From NCBI RefSeq assembly GCF_003148775.1, contig NZ_QGGW01000004.1:248001-312000 (forward strand): a stretch of DNA of 64,000 bases. Reading direction: 5' to 3'. The position numbers and the translations under genes are program-made. Of the stretch, positions 45,164 to 53,300 are shown piece after piece. Under the pieces are notes generated by a model. That model had not been told where the DNA came from. It did no database searches and was given only the letters and a program-made list of their open reading frames with translations. The first letter of the stretch is position 1, and each line of letters starts with the position of its first letter. The stretch comes from Roseicyclus mahoneyensis. GTDB lineage: Bacteria > Pseudomonadota > Alphaproteobacteria > Rhodobacterales > Rhodobacteraceae.

Positions 45164-46789
45164 TCAGAATGCCCCGTCATAGGCGCGCCGGGGGATGCGC
45201 GCGGCGATCAGGGTAAAGCGGTCGCGGGTCAGCGCCGCGCCCGCCTCCTGCGCCAGTGTCGCGCTGTCGGACACCTCGACCCCGTGGCCGCCAAAAGCAC
45301 GCGCAAGAGCGGCGAAATCGGTGCCAGCGCCCGGCCCGCCGAAATCGACGCCCAGATTGGGGCGCTGCGTGCCGCGCTGTTTCAGCTCGATCAGCGCAAG
45401 GCTGTCATCGACCAGCACACAGATCACCACGGGCAGGCGCAGCGCGGAGAGCGTCGCAAGCTCGCCCGCCCCCATCTCCAGCCCTGCATCACCCACCACG
45501 GCCAGCAGCGGCGCGTCGGGCCGCCCGAGTTTCGCACCCGCCGCCAGCGGCACGGCGCAAGCCATGGTGCAGAGCCCCGAGGATTGCAGCATCCCGCGCG
45601 GGGTCGGACAGTCCCACATCTGGCTGAACAAGATGCGGTGTGCGCCGCTGTCGGCGGTGGCGATGGTGTCTGCGGGCATCACCGCGCGCAGCGTGGCAAA
45701 GACCTGATGCGGTCCCCAGTGGTCGGGGACGGCGAAGGCTTGCGCAAGGGCCGCGCGGGCGGTGGCAGGCGCGCCACCCGTCCAACGGGGGGGTGCGTCA
45801 TGGGCAAGCGCGGGCAGCGTCTCGGCCAGCCCGCCCAGCAGCAGGTGATCTGCGCTGTGCATGCCATGGTCGCGTCGGACCGGCGCGACCTCGATCACGG
45901 TCTGGCCGTGGGTCCATGGGCTGCGCCAGCCCACCCGCATCTCGATGGGATCGTAGCCCAAAAGCACGATGCAATCGGCCTGATCCATCAGCGGCATCAA
46001 GATGCGGTCGGCCTTGGGAGACAGCCCCGCGCCACCAAGACAGAGCGGATCGCCCTCGGGCATCAGGCCCTTGCCCTTGTAGGTGGTGACAAGCGGAATG
46101 GCGTGATCGCGGCAAAAGGCGGCGACAGCCGCGTCCGCGCCCTCGTTCACCGCGTCCACGCCCGCGATGGCGATGGGGCGTTGAGCCCCGGCCAGCGCCG
46201 CGCGCGCGGCATCAAGTGCCGCCTGGGGCGGCAGGCCGGGGGAAAAGACCTGCGGCGCGGGGGCCTCGGCCTCGCGCGTCACCGCCTCGGCCACGCCGAT
46301 CGGCACATCGACATGCACCGGCCCGGGCTGGCCTGAGGTGGCCAGCGCGATGGCCTTGGCCATGCCCGCGCCAATCGCGCCATGGGCGAGGCGAAAGCTG
46401 CCCTTGACGACGGGCCGCAGCATCGCCTGATGGTCGAACACCTGATGGGTGTAGGTCTCGGCCAGATCGGCATCGACACAGCCGGTCAGGAAGATCAGCG
46501 GCACCCGGTCTTGCATGGCGTTGGCCACCACATTGACCGCGTTGGCCACGCCGGGGCCAAGGGTGGCCACCAGAACCGGCAGCGCGCCGGTCATGTGCCA
46601 AAGCCCTTCGGCCATGAAGCCGCCGCCGTTCTCGTGCTTGACCAGGACAAAGCCGATCCCCGCGCCATCGAGCCCCTGCATCAGCGCCAGAACCTCGCCG
46701 CCCGGAATGCCGAAGGCATGGGTCGCGCCTGCGCGGGCCAGCGCTGCACCGATGATGTCCGCGCCGCTGCGCGCTGCCTCGTTGGTCAT
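45164..46789 (-). CDS. thiamine pyrophosphate-dependent enzyme, acetolactate synthase-like
   Basis: This 541-residue protein has the three-domain TPP enzyme layout: N-terminal Pyr domain with the activating glutamate in VLVKHENGGGFMAEG (about residue 53), a central domain, and a C-terminal PP domain with VVGDAGLEMGAGELATLSAL and DDSLALIELKQRGTQ. The GDG of many relatives is GDA here. It is not a clear match to oxalyl-CoA decarboxylase. The start overlaps a class III CoA-transferase gene, so the substrate may be a 2-oxo acid or acyl-CoA. The reaction is not assigned. Confidence 0.82.
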   Translation of the reverse strand: MTNEAARSGADIIGAALARAGATHAFGIPGGEVLALMQGLDGAGIGFVLVKHENGGGFMAEGLWHMTGALPVLVATLGPGVANAVNVVANAMQDRVPLIFLTGCVDADLAETYTHQVFDHQAMLRPVVKGSFRLAHGAIGAGMAKAIALATSGQPGPVHVDVPIGVAEAVTREAEAPAPQVFSPGLPPQAALDAARAALAGAQRPIAIAGVDAVNEGADAAVAAFCRDHAIPLVTTYKGKGLMPEGDPLCLGGAGLSPKADRILMPLMDQADCIVLLGYDPIEMRVGWRSPWTHGQTVIEVAPVRRDHGMHSADHLLLGGLAETLPALAHDAPPRWTGGAPATARAALAQAFAVPDHWGPHQVFATLRAVMPADTIATADSGAHRILFSQMWDCPTPRGMLQSSGLCTMACAVPLAAGAKLGRPDAPLLAVVGDAGLEMGAGELATLSALRLPVVICVLVDDSLALIELKQRGTQRPNLGVDFGGPGAGTDFAALARAFGGHGVEVSDSATLAQEAGAALTRDRFTLIAARIPRRAYDGAF

Positions 46790-48051
46790 GGGTTCAGGTT
46801 TCCGTCGATCACGCCCGCGGCCTTGAGCGTCGCAAGATCGCCCGGCTCAAGGCCCAGATGGCGCGTCAGGACCGCGCCGGTGTCCGCGCCCAGCATCGGG
46901 GGCGCCTTGGCATAGGTGACGGGGGTGCGCGACAGCTGCAACGGGTTCCCGATCAGATCGACCGCGCCGCCCGCCGCCGCCGGATGGGGCAGACTGATCC
47001 GCATGCCGCGCGCGGCCACCTGCGGGCTGGCAAACACCTGCGCCAGATCGTTGACCGGGCCTGCGGGCACCGTTTCCGCCTCGCAGATCGCCAGCCATTC
47101 GGCGGCGCTGCGCCCCTCGGTCAGGGCGGCGATCAGCGGGATCAGTCTGTCGCGGTGGCGTACGCGGGCGGCATTGGTGGCAAAGCGCGCGTCCGTGGCC
47201 AAGCCCGGCGCACCCGCCGCCGTCACGAAGCGCGCGAATTGCGCGTCATTGCCCACCGCAAGGATGAAGCTGCCGTCGCTGGCCGGGAATGTGCCGTAGG
47301 GCACGATGGTCGGATGATCGTTGCCCCGCCGCGGCGGGACGCGGCCGTCGGTCAGGTAACCCACGCCCTGATTGATCAGCATGGCAACTTGCGCATCCAT
47401 CAGCGCGATGTCGATATGTTGCCCCTCGCCGGTCTCATGGCGCGACTGGATCGCAGCCAATATTCCCACGGCGGCATACATCCCGCATATCAGATCGGCG
47501 ATGCCCACGCCCGCCTTCATCGGCGGTCCACCCGCCTCACCCGTCAGGCTCATCAAGCCGCCCTCGCCCTGCACGAGGAAATCATAGCCCGCGCGCTCGG
47601 GATTGGGACCGGTCTGACCGAAGCCGGTGATCGAGCAATAGACGAGCCGCGGGTTGATCTTGTGCAGCGTCTTGTAATCAAGGCCGTAGCGCGCCAGATC
47701 ACCGGGTTTGAAATTCTCGACCAGCACGTCGGCCCGTGCCACCAGCGCCTTGACGATATCTTGCCCACGCGGATCGGCGATGTTTACCGCCACCGAATGC
47801 TTGCCGCGGTTGGCCGAAAGGTAATAGGCGCTTTCGCGGGTCTCGGTGCCCGCGTCATCGGTGACGAAGGGGGGGCCCCAGCCGCGGGTGTCGTCACCCT
47901 TGCCGGGGCGTTCGATCTTGATCACCTCGGCGCCCAGATCGGCCAGAAGCTGCGTCGCCGTCGGCCCTGCAAGGATGCGCGACAGATCGACGACGCGCAG
48001 ACCCCAAAGGGCCTGCGCGGGGATGGTGGTGGGGGAGGAACCGGCGGTCAC
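46786..48051 (-). CDS. class III (CaiB/BaiF) CoA-transferase
   Basis: This 421-residue protein moves CoA between carboxylic acids by the family III mechanism. WGLRVVDLSRILAGPTATQL at the start and SANRGKHSVAVNIADPRGQD are typical. The catalytic aspartate is expected in KAGVGIADLICGMYAAVG (about residue 182). The GTG start at 48051 is four bases after the YHS gene stop and lacks a good Shine-Dalgarno, which suggests translational coupling. It overlaps the TPP enzyme gene by four bases. Confidence 0.87.
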   Translation of the reverse strand: MTAGSSPTTIPAQALWGLRVVDLSRILAGPTATQLLADLGAEVIKIERPGKGDDTRGWGPPFVTDDAGTETRESAYYLSANRGKHSVAVNIADPRGQDIVKALVARADVLVENFKPGDLARYGLDYKTLHKINPRLVYCSITGFGQTGPNPERAGYDFLVQGEGGLMSLTGEAGGPPMKAGVGIADLICGMYAAVGILAAIQSRHETGEGQHIDIALMDAQVAMLINQGVGYLTDGRVPPRRGNDHPTIVPYGTFPASDGSFILAVGNDAQFARFVTAAGAPGLATDARFATNAARVRHRDRLIPLIAALTEGRSAAEWLAICEAETVPAGPVNDLAQVFASPQVAARGMRISLPHPAAAGGAVDLIGNPLQLSRTPVTYAKAPPMLGADTGAVLTRHLGLEPGDLATLKAAGVIDGNLNP

Positions 48052-48055
48052 GGTG

Positions 48056-48583
48056 TCAGTTCGAAACCGGCGCTGCCGAGGTGAATTGCGGGATCGCCAT
48101 GCTTGATGCCTCCTGCGGTTCCAGTGTCACCCAGTTCGCTTCGGAGGTCTGGAGATTGCCGGGGATATCGGCCTCCCAGAAACCCACGACGTTTTGCGTG
48201 ATGTTGAGGTAAAGCCGGTCATCGACGATCCGCCAGAGCGTCGGGTTGCCCGGCACCTTGCCGCCCTGCGCGACGCCATAGGCGCAATGCCCGTCATACT
48301 GCGGCGCATAGCGGGCCGGATCGGACAGGAACCAGTCGCGGTTCGCTTCGGAGGAGAAGGCGAATTGCGCACCGTTGTAGTCCGCCGTGATCGAGGACAG
48401 GCCCGGGATCGGGCTTTGCTGCGGTTGCCCGATCTGGGATTGCGGCAGGTCGAAATAGGACACGACATCATAACCCGAGACGGCAAAGCCCGTGGCATCG
48501 ACATACTGGTCGCCCGCGATGGCAAGGCTGGTGGTGGCCGTAAGCGCGGCAAGGGCGAGGGCGAAGGCGGTCTTGCGGAACAT
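48056..48583 (-). CDS. exported YHS domain protein
   Basis: This 175-residue protein has a signal peptide (MFRKTAFALALAALTATTSLAIA) and a YHS-type core: ATGFAVSGYDVVSYFD, then NGAQFAFSSEANRDWFLSDP and ARYAPQYDGHCAYGVAQGG. YHS domains are often found in metal-related proteins, and this exported form is common in proteobacteria without a proven role. The ATG at 48583 follows AAGGAAAG. The next gene starts four bases after the stop. Confidence 0.85.
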   Translation of the reverse strand: MFRKTAFALALAALTATTSLAIAGDQYVDATGFAVSGYDVVSYFDLPQSQIGQPQQSPIPGLSSITADYNGAQFAFSSEANRDWFLSDPARYAPQYDGHCAYGVAQGGKVPGNPTLWRIVDDRLYLNITQNVVGFWEADIPGNLQTSEANWVTLEPQEASSMAIPQFTSAAPVSN

Positions 48584-48691
48584 GCGGTGGACTTTCCTTG
48601 TTGAGGGATGCCGGCGCTTGGGCCGGCCATGCACATTCCGGTTCGGGCGCGTGTCAGGGCTTGTTACGGCGCTGGTCGGCAGGTCTCGCAT

Positions 48692-48750
48692 TCGTGATAT
48701 GCGGCGAGGTCTGCTGGCGCCAGCCTCATCACGGTCCCGCGATATCACGA
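48692..48750. promoter_or_regulatory. long-spaced inverted repeat in YHS/DUF302 divergent promoter
   Basis: TCGTGATAT (48692-48700) and ATATCACGA (48742-48750) are perfect 9-base inverted arms, and CTGGCGCCAG (48713-48722) is a further palindrome between them. They sit in the 243-base divergent gap 48584-48826. Two separated half-sites around an inner palindrome fit a looping or dual-site regulator, but this is not shown. Confidence 0.45.
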
Positions 48751-48764
48751 CCATGTGGGGTGAT

Positions 48765-48790
48765 CCACGCCGCACCTGTGCTAGGCGTGG
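48765..48790. repeat. imperfect hairpin, related to that at 54094
   Basis: CCACGCC and GGCGTGG form 7-base arms with a 12-base loop. The element TGATCCAC-N3-GCAC...GGCGTGG shares its layout with the hairpin at 54094-54118 (TGATCCAC-N3-GCAC...GGCGTGG). It may be a short repeated extragenic element or part of the DUF302 promoter. Confidence 0.35.
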
Positions 48791-48826
48791 CGGCGTCAAA
48801 AGCGCAACATCCGCAGGTCATCGATC

Positions 48827-49306
48827 ATGAGACAGCTGCCCGCCATTTTCCTGACCCTGCTTGCGGGCCTTGCCGGGGCCCCGGCCCTCGCCGACATGGC
48901 CCCGCGCGAAGGCTGGCAGGTGATCGAGACCGAGATGACCCATGCGGTCTTGCTCGACCGTCTGCTTGCCGCCGTGCCCGGGGAAGGCATGGCCGTGGTC
49001 ACGCAGGCCGGTCCCACCGCCGCGGCGCAGGCCCGCGGCATCGAGATCCCGGAAAACCGGGTGGTCGGTGTGTTCAACAACGATTTCGCGGTTCGCATCC
49101 TCGCGCTCAGCACTGCCGCGATGATCGAGGCGCCGATCCGTTTCTACGTGACGGAGGATGCCGACGGCACCGCCACGCTGAGTTGGAAGGAGCCGGGCTT
49201 TGTCCTTGCCCCTTACATGGATGAGGGCGGCGCGGAGCTGGCCGAGATCGCGGCCGAGCTGGACCGCCGCTTTGCCGCCATCGCCGCCGCGGCGATGGCG
49301 CAGTGA
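48827..49306 (+). CDS. exported DUF302 domain protein
   Basis: This 159-residue protein has a signal peptide (MRQLPAIFLTLLAGLAGAPALA) and a DUF302 core: HAVLLDRLLAAVPGEGMAVV, then EIPENRVVGVFNNDFAVRIL and EAPIRFYVTEDADGTATLSW. DUF302 proteins are small, often periplasmic and of unknown function, and are repeatedly found with sulfur-metabolism genes. It is followed by a 229-base gap and then the rhodanese gene. Confidence 0.85.
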   Translation: MRQLPAIFLTLLAGLAGAPALADMAPREGWQVIETEMTHAVLLDRLLAAVPGEGMAVVTQAGPTAAAQARGIEIPENRVVGVFNNDFAVRILALSTAAMIEAPIRFYVTEDADGTATLSWKEPGFVLAPYMDEGGAELAEIAAELDRRFAAIAAAAMAQ

Positions 49307-49535
49307 CCCTGCAGTGGGCCGCCCTTTTGCAAGCAAGAAAAGAACGCCGGATCGCCCCCGTGACACCCGCCGCGAACACCTGTTCGGCGTGGCCAGCTCC
49401 GACAAGACCCGCGCCTGCCCCGGTTCGCGCCTGCAAGACGGCCGTTTCCGGGCCTCGGCCACGCGGAGCGGCAGCGCGTCTTGCTCCCGGCTTCGGCGCT
49501 CCATATCCGAGGGACAACCACAAAGCCCCGATCGG
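49307..49535. other. intergenic gap between DUF302 and rhodanese genes
   Basis: No convincing gene. It contains an inverted pair GCAAGACG (49433-49440) and CGTCTTGC (49477-49484) around a GC-rich segment, which could form a stem. It also contains GAGGGA about 20 bases before the rhodanese start. A short open frame here lacks family features and is not called. Confidence 0.4.
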
Positions 49536-50510
49536 ATGATGACCATGACCCTCCGCGCCACCGCTCGCCTTGTCCCCGTCCTTGCCGCCGCCGTCCTTGC
49601 CGCAGGCCTCGCCCGGGCCGAGGTCGAGCTGCCCCCCCTTCTTGCGCCCGCCGAGCTTGTCACCGTGATCGAAGCGCAGGCGCCGCTCATCCTCGACATC
49701 CGCGCGCCCGGTGCGCCGGGCGAGGTCGGCACCTATGCCGCAGGCCATATCGCGGGCGCCATCAGCGCGCCCTACGCGCTGTTCCGCGGCCCCGACGTGA
49801 ACCCCGGACAGGTTCCCCCCGAGGCGGAGCTGACGCGCGTTTTGCAATCGCTGGGCGTCACCGCCGACCGGCCCACCGTCATCGTGCATCAGGGCCGCGA
49901 CGAGACCGATTTCGGCGCCGCCGCCCGCGTCTACTGGACCCTGCACTCGAGCGGCGTTGGCAATCTCGCCATCCTCAACGGCGGGATCGTGGCGTGGTCG
50001 GCGGCGAACCAGCCGCTCGACACCACCCCCGTGACCCCCGTGCCCAGCACGATCGAGGTCAGCTTCTCCGACCGCTGGCTGGCCACGGAGGCCGATGTGC
50101 TGGCCGTGGTCGAGGGGGATACGGAGGCCACCTTGATCGACGCCCGCCCCGAGGCGTTCTGGCAGGGCCGCCAGTTCCATGACGCCGCCGCCCGCCCCGG
50201 CACCTTGCCGCAATCGCAGTTCTTCACCCATTCCAACTGGTTCGACCGTGGCCCCGCGATCGTCGATGCAGCCTCGGCCCGGGCGTTGGCAGAACAGGCG
50301 GGCTATTCCGATGAACCCGCCCTGATCTCGTTTTGCAACACTGGCCATTGGGCCGCGACCAACTGGTTCGCACTGAGCGAATTGGCAGGCATCGAGAACG
50401 TGCGCCTTTACCCGGAGTCGATGGTGGGCTGGTCGAACGCGGGCCATCCGATGGACAATGTCCCCGGCCCGCTGCGCCGCGTGTGGATGCAGATCGTCGA
50501 TGTCTTCTGA
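49536..50510 (+). CDS. exported two-domain rhodanese-type sulfurtransferase
   Basis: This 324-residue protein has a signal peptide (ATARLVPVLAAAVLAAGLARA) and two rhodanese domains. The first (LILDIRAPGAPGEVGTYAAG) lacks an active cysteine. The second has the persulfide cysteine in ISFCNTGHWAATNWF (Cys267). It should act in the periplasm, moving sulfane sulfur. Its end overlaps the YeeE-type transporter gene by 11 bases, so its product may be handed to that channel. Three in-frame ATGs (49536, 49539, 49545) could be the start. Confidence 0.86.
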   Translation: MMTMTLRATARLVPVLAAAVLAAGLARAEVELPPLLAPAELVTVIEAQAPLILDIRAPGAPGEVGTYAAGHIAGAISAPYALFRGPDVNPGQVPPEAELTRVLQSLGVTADRPTVIVHQGRDETDFGAAARVYWTLHSSGVGNLAILNGGIVAWSAANQPLDTTPVTPVPSTIEVSFSDRWLATEADVLAVVEGDTEATLIDARPEAFWQGRQFHDAAARPGTLPQSQFFTHSNWFDRGPAIVDAASARALAEQAGYSDEPALISFCNTGHWAATNWFALSELAGIENVRLYPESMVGWSNAGHPMDNVPGPLRRVWMQIVDVF

Positions 50511-51633
50511 CCCGACAGCGGCCGCCCCGGATCAGGGTCTTGGCCGCTGGCCCGAGCGGGCGGTTCTGATCGCCTTTGCCCTTGTCGCCGCCTTTGCAAT
50601 ATCGGCGGCGACCGGGGCGCGCTTTGGCCTCATCTTCCTGATCGGCCTCGGCCTTGGCGTGACGCTGGAAGCGTTGCGCTTCGGCTTTGCCGGGCCGTGG
50701 CGGCAGATGATCGTGAACCGCGATCCGGCTGGGATTTTGGCGCAGTTGTTCGCCATCGGTCTCGTGGCCGTCGTGGCGATCCCGCTGATCACCGCCAACA
50801 GCGCGGAGCTGATCGGCGCCCATGCCCCCGTGGGCCTTGCCATGATCGGCGGGGCCTTCACCTTCGGCATCGCCATGCAGGTCGTTCTGGGCTGCGGATC
50901 GGGCACGCTTGTGAACGCGGGCAGCGGCAATCCCGTCGGTCTTCTCGCCCTGCCCTTTTTCGCCATCGGCAGCTTTGCAGGGGCCTTTCACCTCGATTGG
51001 TGGACAGGGCTGGGAAGCTTGCCGGTCATCGTGCTGGAGGGCACGGGCGGCCTTGTGACGACCCTTGCCGGCCTTGCCGCCGTGGCAGCACTGCTTCTGG
51101 TTCTGGCAGCACCAGGTCAGCGGCGTGTGCCGCGCCGCCTGTGGATCGCGGCCGGGCTGGTCGCGGCACTTGCCTTGGGCAATCTGGTCGTGTCGGGCCA
51201 GCCATGGGGGGTGGTCTACGGCCTTGGGCTTTGGGCGGCCAAGGGAGCGCAGGCGGTGGGCGTCGATCTTGCGGCTTCGGCCTTTTGGGCGGCAGAGGGC
51301 AATGCGGAGCGGGTGCGCCAGACGCTGCTGACCGACACCACGTCGCTGACCAATCTGGGTCTGATCGGCGGGGCGTTTGTGGTGGCGGCATGGCGGCACG
51401 GCTTCACGCAACCCCTGCCGCGCCTGCCGCTGCGGGCCTGGGTGGCGGTCGTGGTCGCGGGCCTCGTGCTCGGCTATTCCTCGCGGCTGGCCTTCGGCTG
51501 CAATGTGGGCGCGTTTTTCAGCGGGGTCTCGACCGGTAGTCTGCATGGCTGGGTGTGGTTTGTCTGCGCCTTCGCCGGATCATGGGTGGGCATCCGGTTG
51601 CGCCCTGCCCTCGGGCTGGAGGCGGGCCGATGA
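50500..51633 (+). CDS. YeeE/YedE (TsuA-type) sulfur-compound transporter
   Basis: This 377-residue membrane protein has about nine to eleven hydrophobic segments. The conserved cysteines of the YeeE/TsuA family are visible: Cys132 in VVLGCGSGTLVNAGSGNP and Cys334 in SRLAFGCNVGAFFSGVSTGS. Studied TsuA proteins take up thiosulfate through such cysteines. With the periplasmic rhodanese just upstream, it probably imports thiosulfate or a persulfide-type group; the exact substrate is inferred. It overlaps the following small gene (ATGA). Confidence 0.87.
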   Translation: MSSDPTAAAPDQGLGRWPERAVLIAFALVAAFAISAATGARFGLIFLIGLGLGVTLEALRFGFAGPWRQMIVNRDPAGILAQLFAIGLVAVVAIPLITANSAELIGAHAPVGLAMIGGAFTFGIAMQVVLGCGSGTLVNAGSGNPVGLLALPFFAIGSFAGAFHLDWWTGLGSLPVIVLEGTGGLVTTLAGLAAVAALLLVLAAPGQRRVPRRLWIAAGLVAALALGNLVVSGQPWGVVYGLGLWAAKGAQAVGVDLAASAFWAAEGNAERVRQTLLTDTTSLTNLGLIGGAFVVAAWRHGFTQPLPRLPLRAWVAVVVAGLVLGYSSRLAFGCNVGAFFSGVSTGSLHGWVWFVCAFAGSWVGIRLRPALGLEAGR

Positions 51634-51803
51634 CGCGGCGGGTCACCATGCTGGCCGTGGCCAGCCTGATCGGCGGGCTGATCGTGTTCGACCTGTCGGT
51701 CAGTGCCCAACCCAACCCGTTCCGCGCGCCGCCCCTGCTGGCGCTGGGATCGGGTCAGGCCGCAGGCGTCGCGCATTGCGCGGCACCGGCACCCACACGC
51801 TGA
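51630..51803 (+). CDS. small membrane-anchored protein, unknown
   Basis: This 57-residue protein has one hydrophobic segment (TMLAVASLIGGLIVFDLSVS) followed by a short tail with LALGSGQAAGVAHCAAP. The segment may be a signal anchor or a signal peptide ending at SVSAQ. The ATG overlaps the YeeE-type stop, which strongly suggests translation as part of the sulfur operon. The single cysteine could matter for sulfur handling. I do not recognise a family. Confidence 0.6.
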   Translation: MTRRVTMLAVASLIGGLIVFDLSVSAQPNPFRAPPLLALGSGQAAGVAHCAAPAPTR

Positions 51804-51810
51804 CCACGGC

Positions 51811-53028
51811 TCAGGCGATCAGCGCCAGCCCGATGCCGCCCACGGCCGCCACGATGACCACGACCCAAGGCGGCAGCTTCCATGTCATCAGCAAGACGAA
51901 ACAGGCGAGCGCCAGCGCAAAGTCCCGCAGATCGCCGATGGCGCCGGTGAAGACGGGGGCATAGAGCGCGGCCCCCAATATCCCCACGACGGCGGCATTT
52001 GCACCCTGCATCAGCGATTGCGCCGGGGCCATGGTGCGGAAGCGGTCCCAGAAGGGCAACACGCCGATCAAGATCAAGAAACCGGGCAGGAACACGGCCA
52101 GCAGCGCGAGGAGGGCCCCCGCCACCCCGTTGGGGTCAGGCCCCAGCACCGCGCCCAGATAGGCCGCGAAGGTGAACAGCGGCCCCGGCACCGCCTGCGT
52201 CGCGCCATAGCCGGCCAAAAACGCCTCGGGGGTGACCCAGCCCGGCGCCACGACCTCGGCCTGCAACAGCGGCAAAACGACATGGCCGCCGCCGAACACC
52301 AGAGCGCCTGCCCGATAGAAACTGTCGATCAGGGCCCAGCCCTGCCCCAGACCCGCCATCAGCGGCAACAGCACCAGCAAGCCGAAGAAGGCCGCCAGCG
52401 CGCCGACCGCGACCCCGCGCGACACCGGCATGGCGATGGGCCCGCCCCCCGGCGTGCCCGCCCCGCGCCCCAGCGCAAGGCCAGCGAGCGCCCCCAGTCC
52501 GATCGCACCGACCATGCCCCATGCGGTCGGCAAAAAGGCCAACAGGACCACCGCACCCACCGCAATGGCGGCCCGTTCCTTGTCGGGGCAGAGGTTTTTC
52601 GCCATGCCCCAGACCGCCTGCGCCACGATGGCCACCGCGACGATCTTGAGACCGTCGAGCGCCCCGGTGCCGATCGGCCCCGAAATGGCAGTCGCCGTCA
52701 GCGCAAAGATCACCAACACCAGCGCCGAGGGCAGCGTGAAGGCGGTGAAGGCGGCCAGCGCCCCCAGCCAACCAGCCCGCATCAGCCCCAACGCAAACCC
52801 CACTTGGCTTGAGGCCGGACCGGGCAGGAACTGGCACAGGGCCACCAGATCGGCATAGGCCGCATCGCTCAGCCATTTCTGCCGCATCACCAGCTCGTCG
52901 CGGAAATAGCCCAGATGCGCGATGGGCCCGCCAAAAGAGGTGAGGCCGAGCTTGAGGAAGGTCACGAAGACCTCGGCCGGGGTGCCGGTCGTGCGGGTGG
53001 GGTCAGCCCTGTCGGTGCTGTCGATCAT
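51811..53028 (-). CDS. chrA: chromate transporter ChrA
   Basis: ChrA expels chromate from the cytoplasm. The 405-residue protein has two homologous CHR halves. The first carries GLTSFGGPIAHLGYFRDE and QFLPGPASSQVGFALG; the second carries FGGGHVVLPLLQAEVV and YGATQAVPGPLFTFAAYLG. The ATG at 53028 is chosen because it gives MIDSTDRADPTRTTG and the family's normal short N-terminus; a longer frame upstream is rejected. It converges on the small gene at 51630 with a 7-base gap. Confidence 0.93.
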   Translation of the reverse strand: MIDSTDRADPTRTTGTPAEVFVTFLKLGLTSFGGPIAHLGYFRDELVMRQKWLSDAAYADLVALCQFLPGPASSQVGFALGLMRAGWLGALAAFTAFTLPSALVLVIFALTATAISGPIGTGALDGLKIVAVAIVAQAVWGMAKNLCPDKERAAIAVGAVVLLAFLPTAWGMVGAIGLGALAGLALGRGAGTPGGGPIAMPVSRGVAVGALAAFFGLLVLLPLMAGLGQGWALIDSFYRAGALVFGGGHVVLPLLQAEVVAPGWVTPEAFLAGYGATQAVPGPLFTFAAYLGAVLGPDPNGVAGALLALLAVFLPGFLILIGVLPFWDRFRTMAPAQSLMQGANAAVVGILGAALYAPVFTGAIGDLRDFALALACFVLLMTWKLPPWVVVIVAAVGGIGLALIA

Positions 53029-53300
53029 TGTGCCTCTGCCCTTGTGGATGGGATCGTGCCGGTCGGCGCGCAGCATTGCCTGACCATTGCGCCCGTTTGG
53101 CGCGATGATGTGAACCCTTTGTGACAGGCGCCCCGCACCCGGCGACGGCGCTCGACCGCATCTTGATCGCGGTTCGGCGCGCGCCGCAAGACCGCAGGCC
53201 CAAAACCACTGGGCGCGGCGGGATGGCATCGGACCGATCGGGGCTTGGCCAAGGCGCGGCGGTGCGGGATAAGGGGGTGCCTCAGCCCCTCGGAGCCGCC
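53029..53300. other. divergent intergenic region between chrA and rhodanese gene
   Basis: The 272-base gap must carry promoters for chrA (leftward) and the second rhodanese gene (rightward). I see no strong palindrome or clear sigma-70 boxes. An in-frame upstream extension of the rhodanese gene covers part of it but has no rhodanese sequence and is not called. Confidence 0.35.

Noticed and set aside
45164-46789. Oxalyl-CoA decarboxylase identity for the TPP enzyme, because of the adjacent class III CoA-transferase
   Set aside because: Recalled Oxc motifs do not line up, and the PP-domain motif is VVGDAGLEMGAGEL. The pairing is kept only as a finding.
49303-49539. Possible small gene between DUF302 and the rhodanese
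   Set aside because: It is proline/arginine-rich, has no Shine-Dalgarno and overlaps the DUF302 stop; it reads as noncoding GC-rich DNA.
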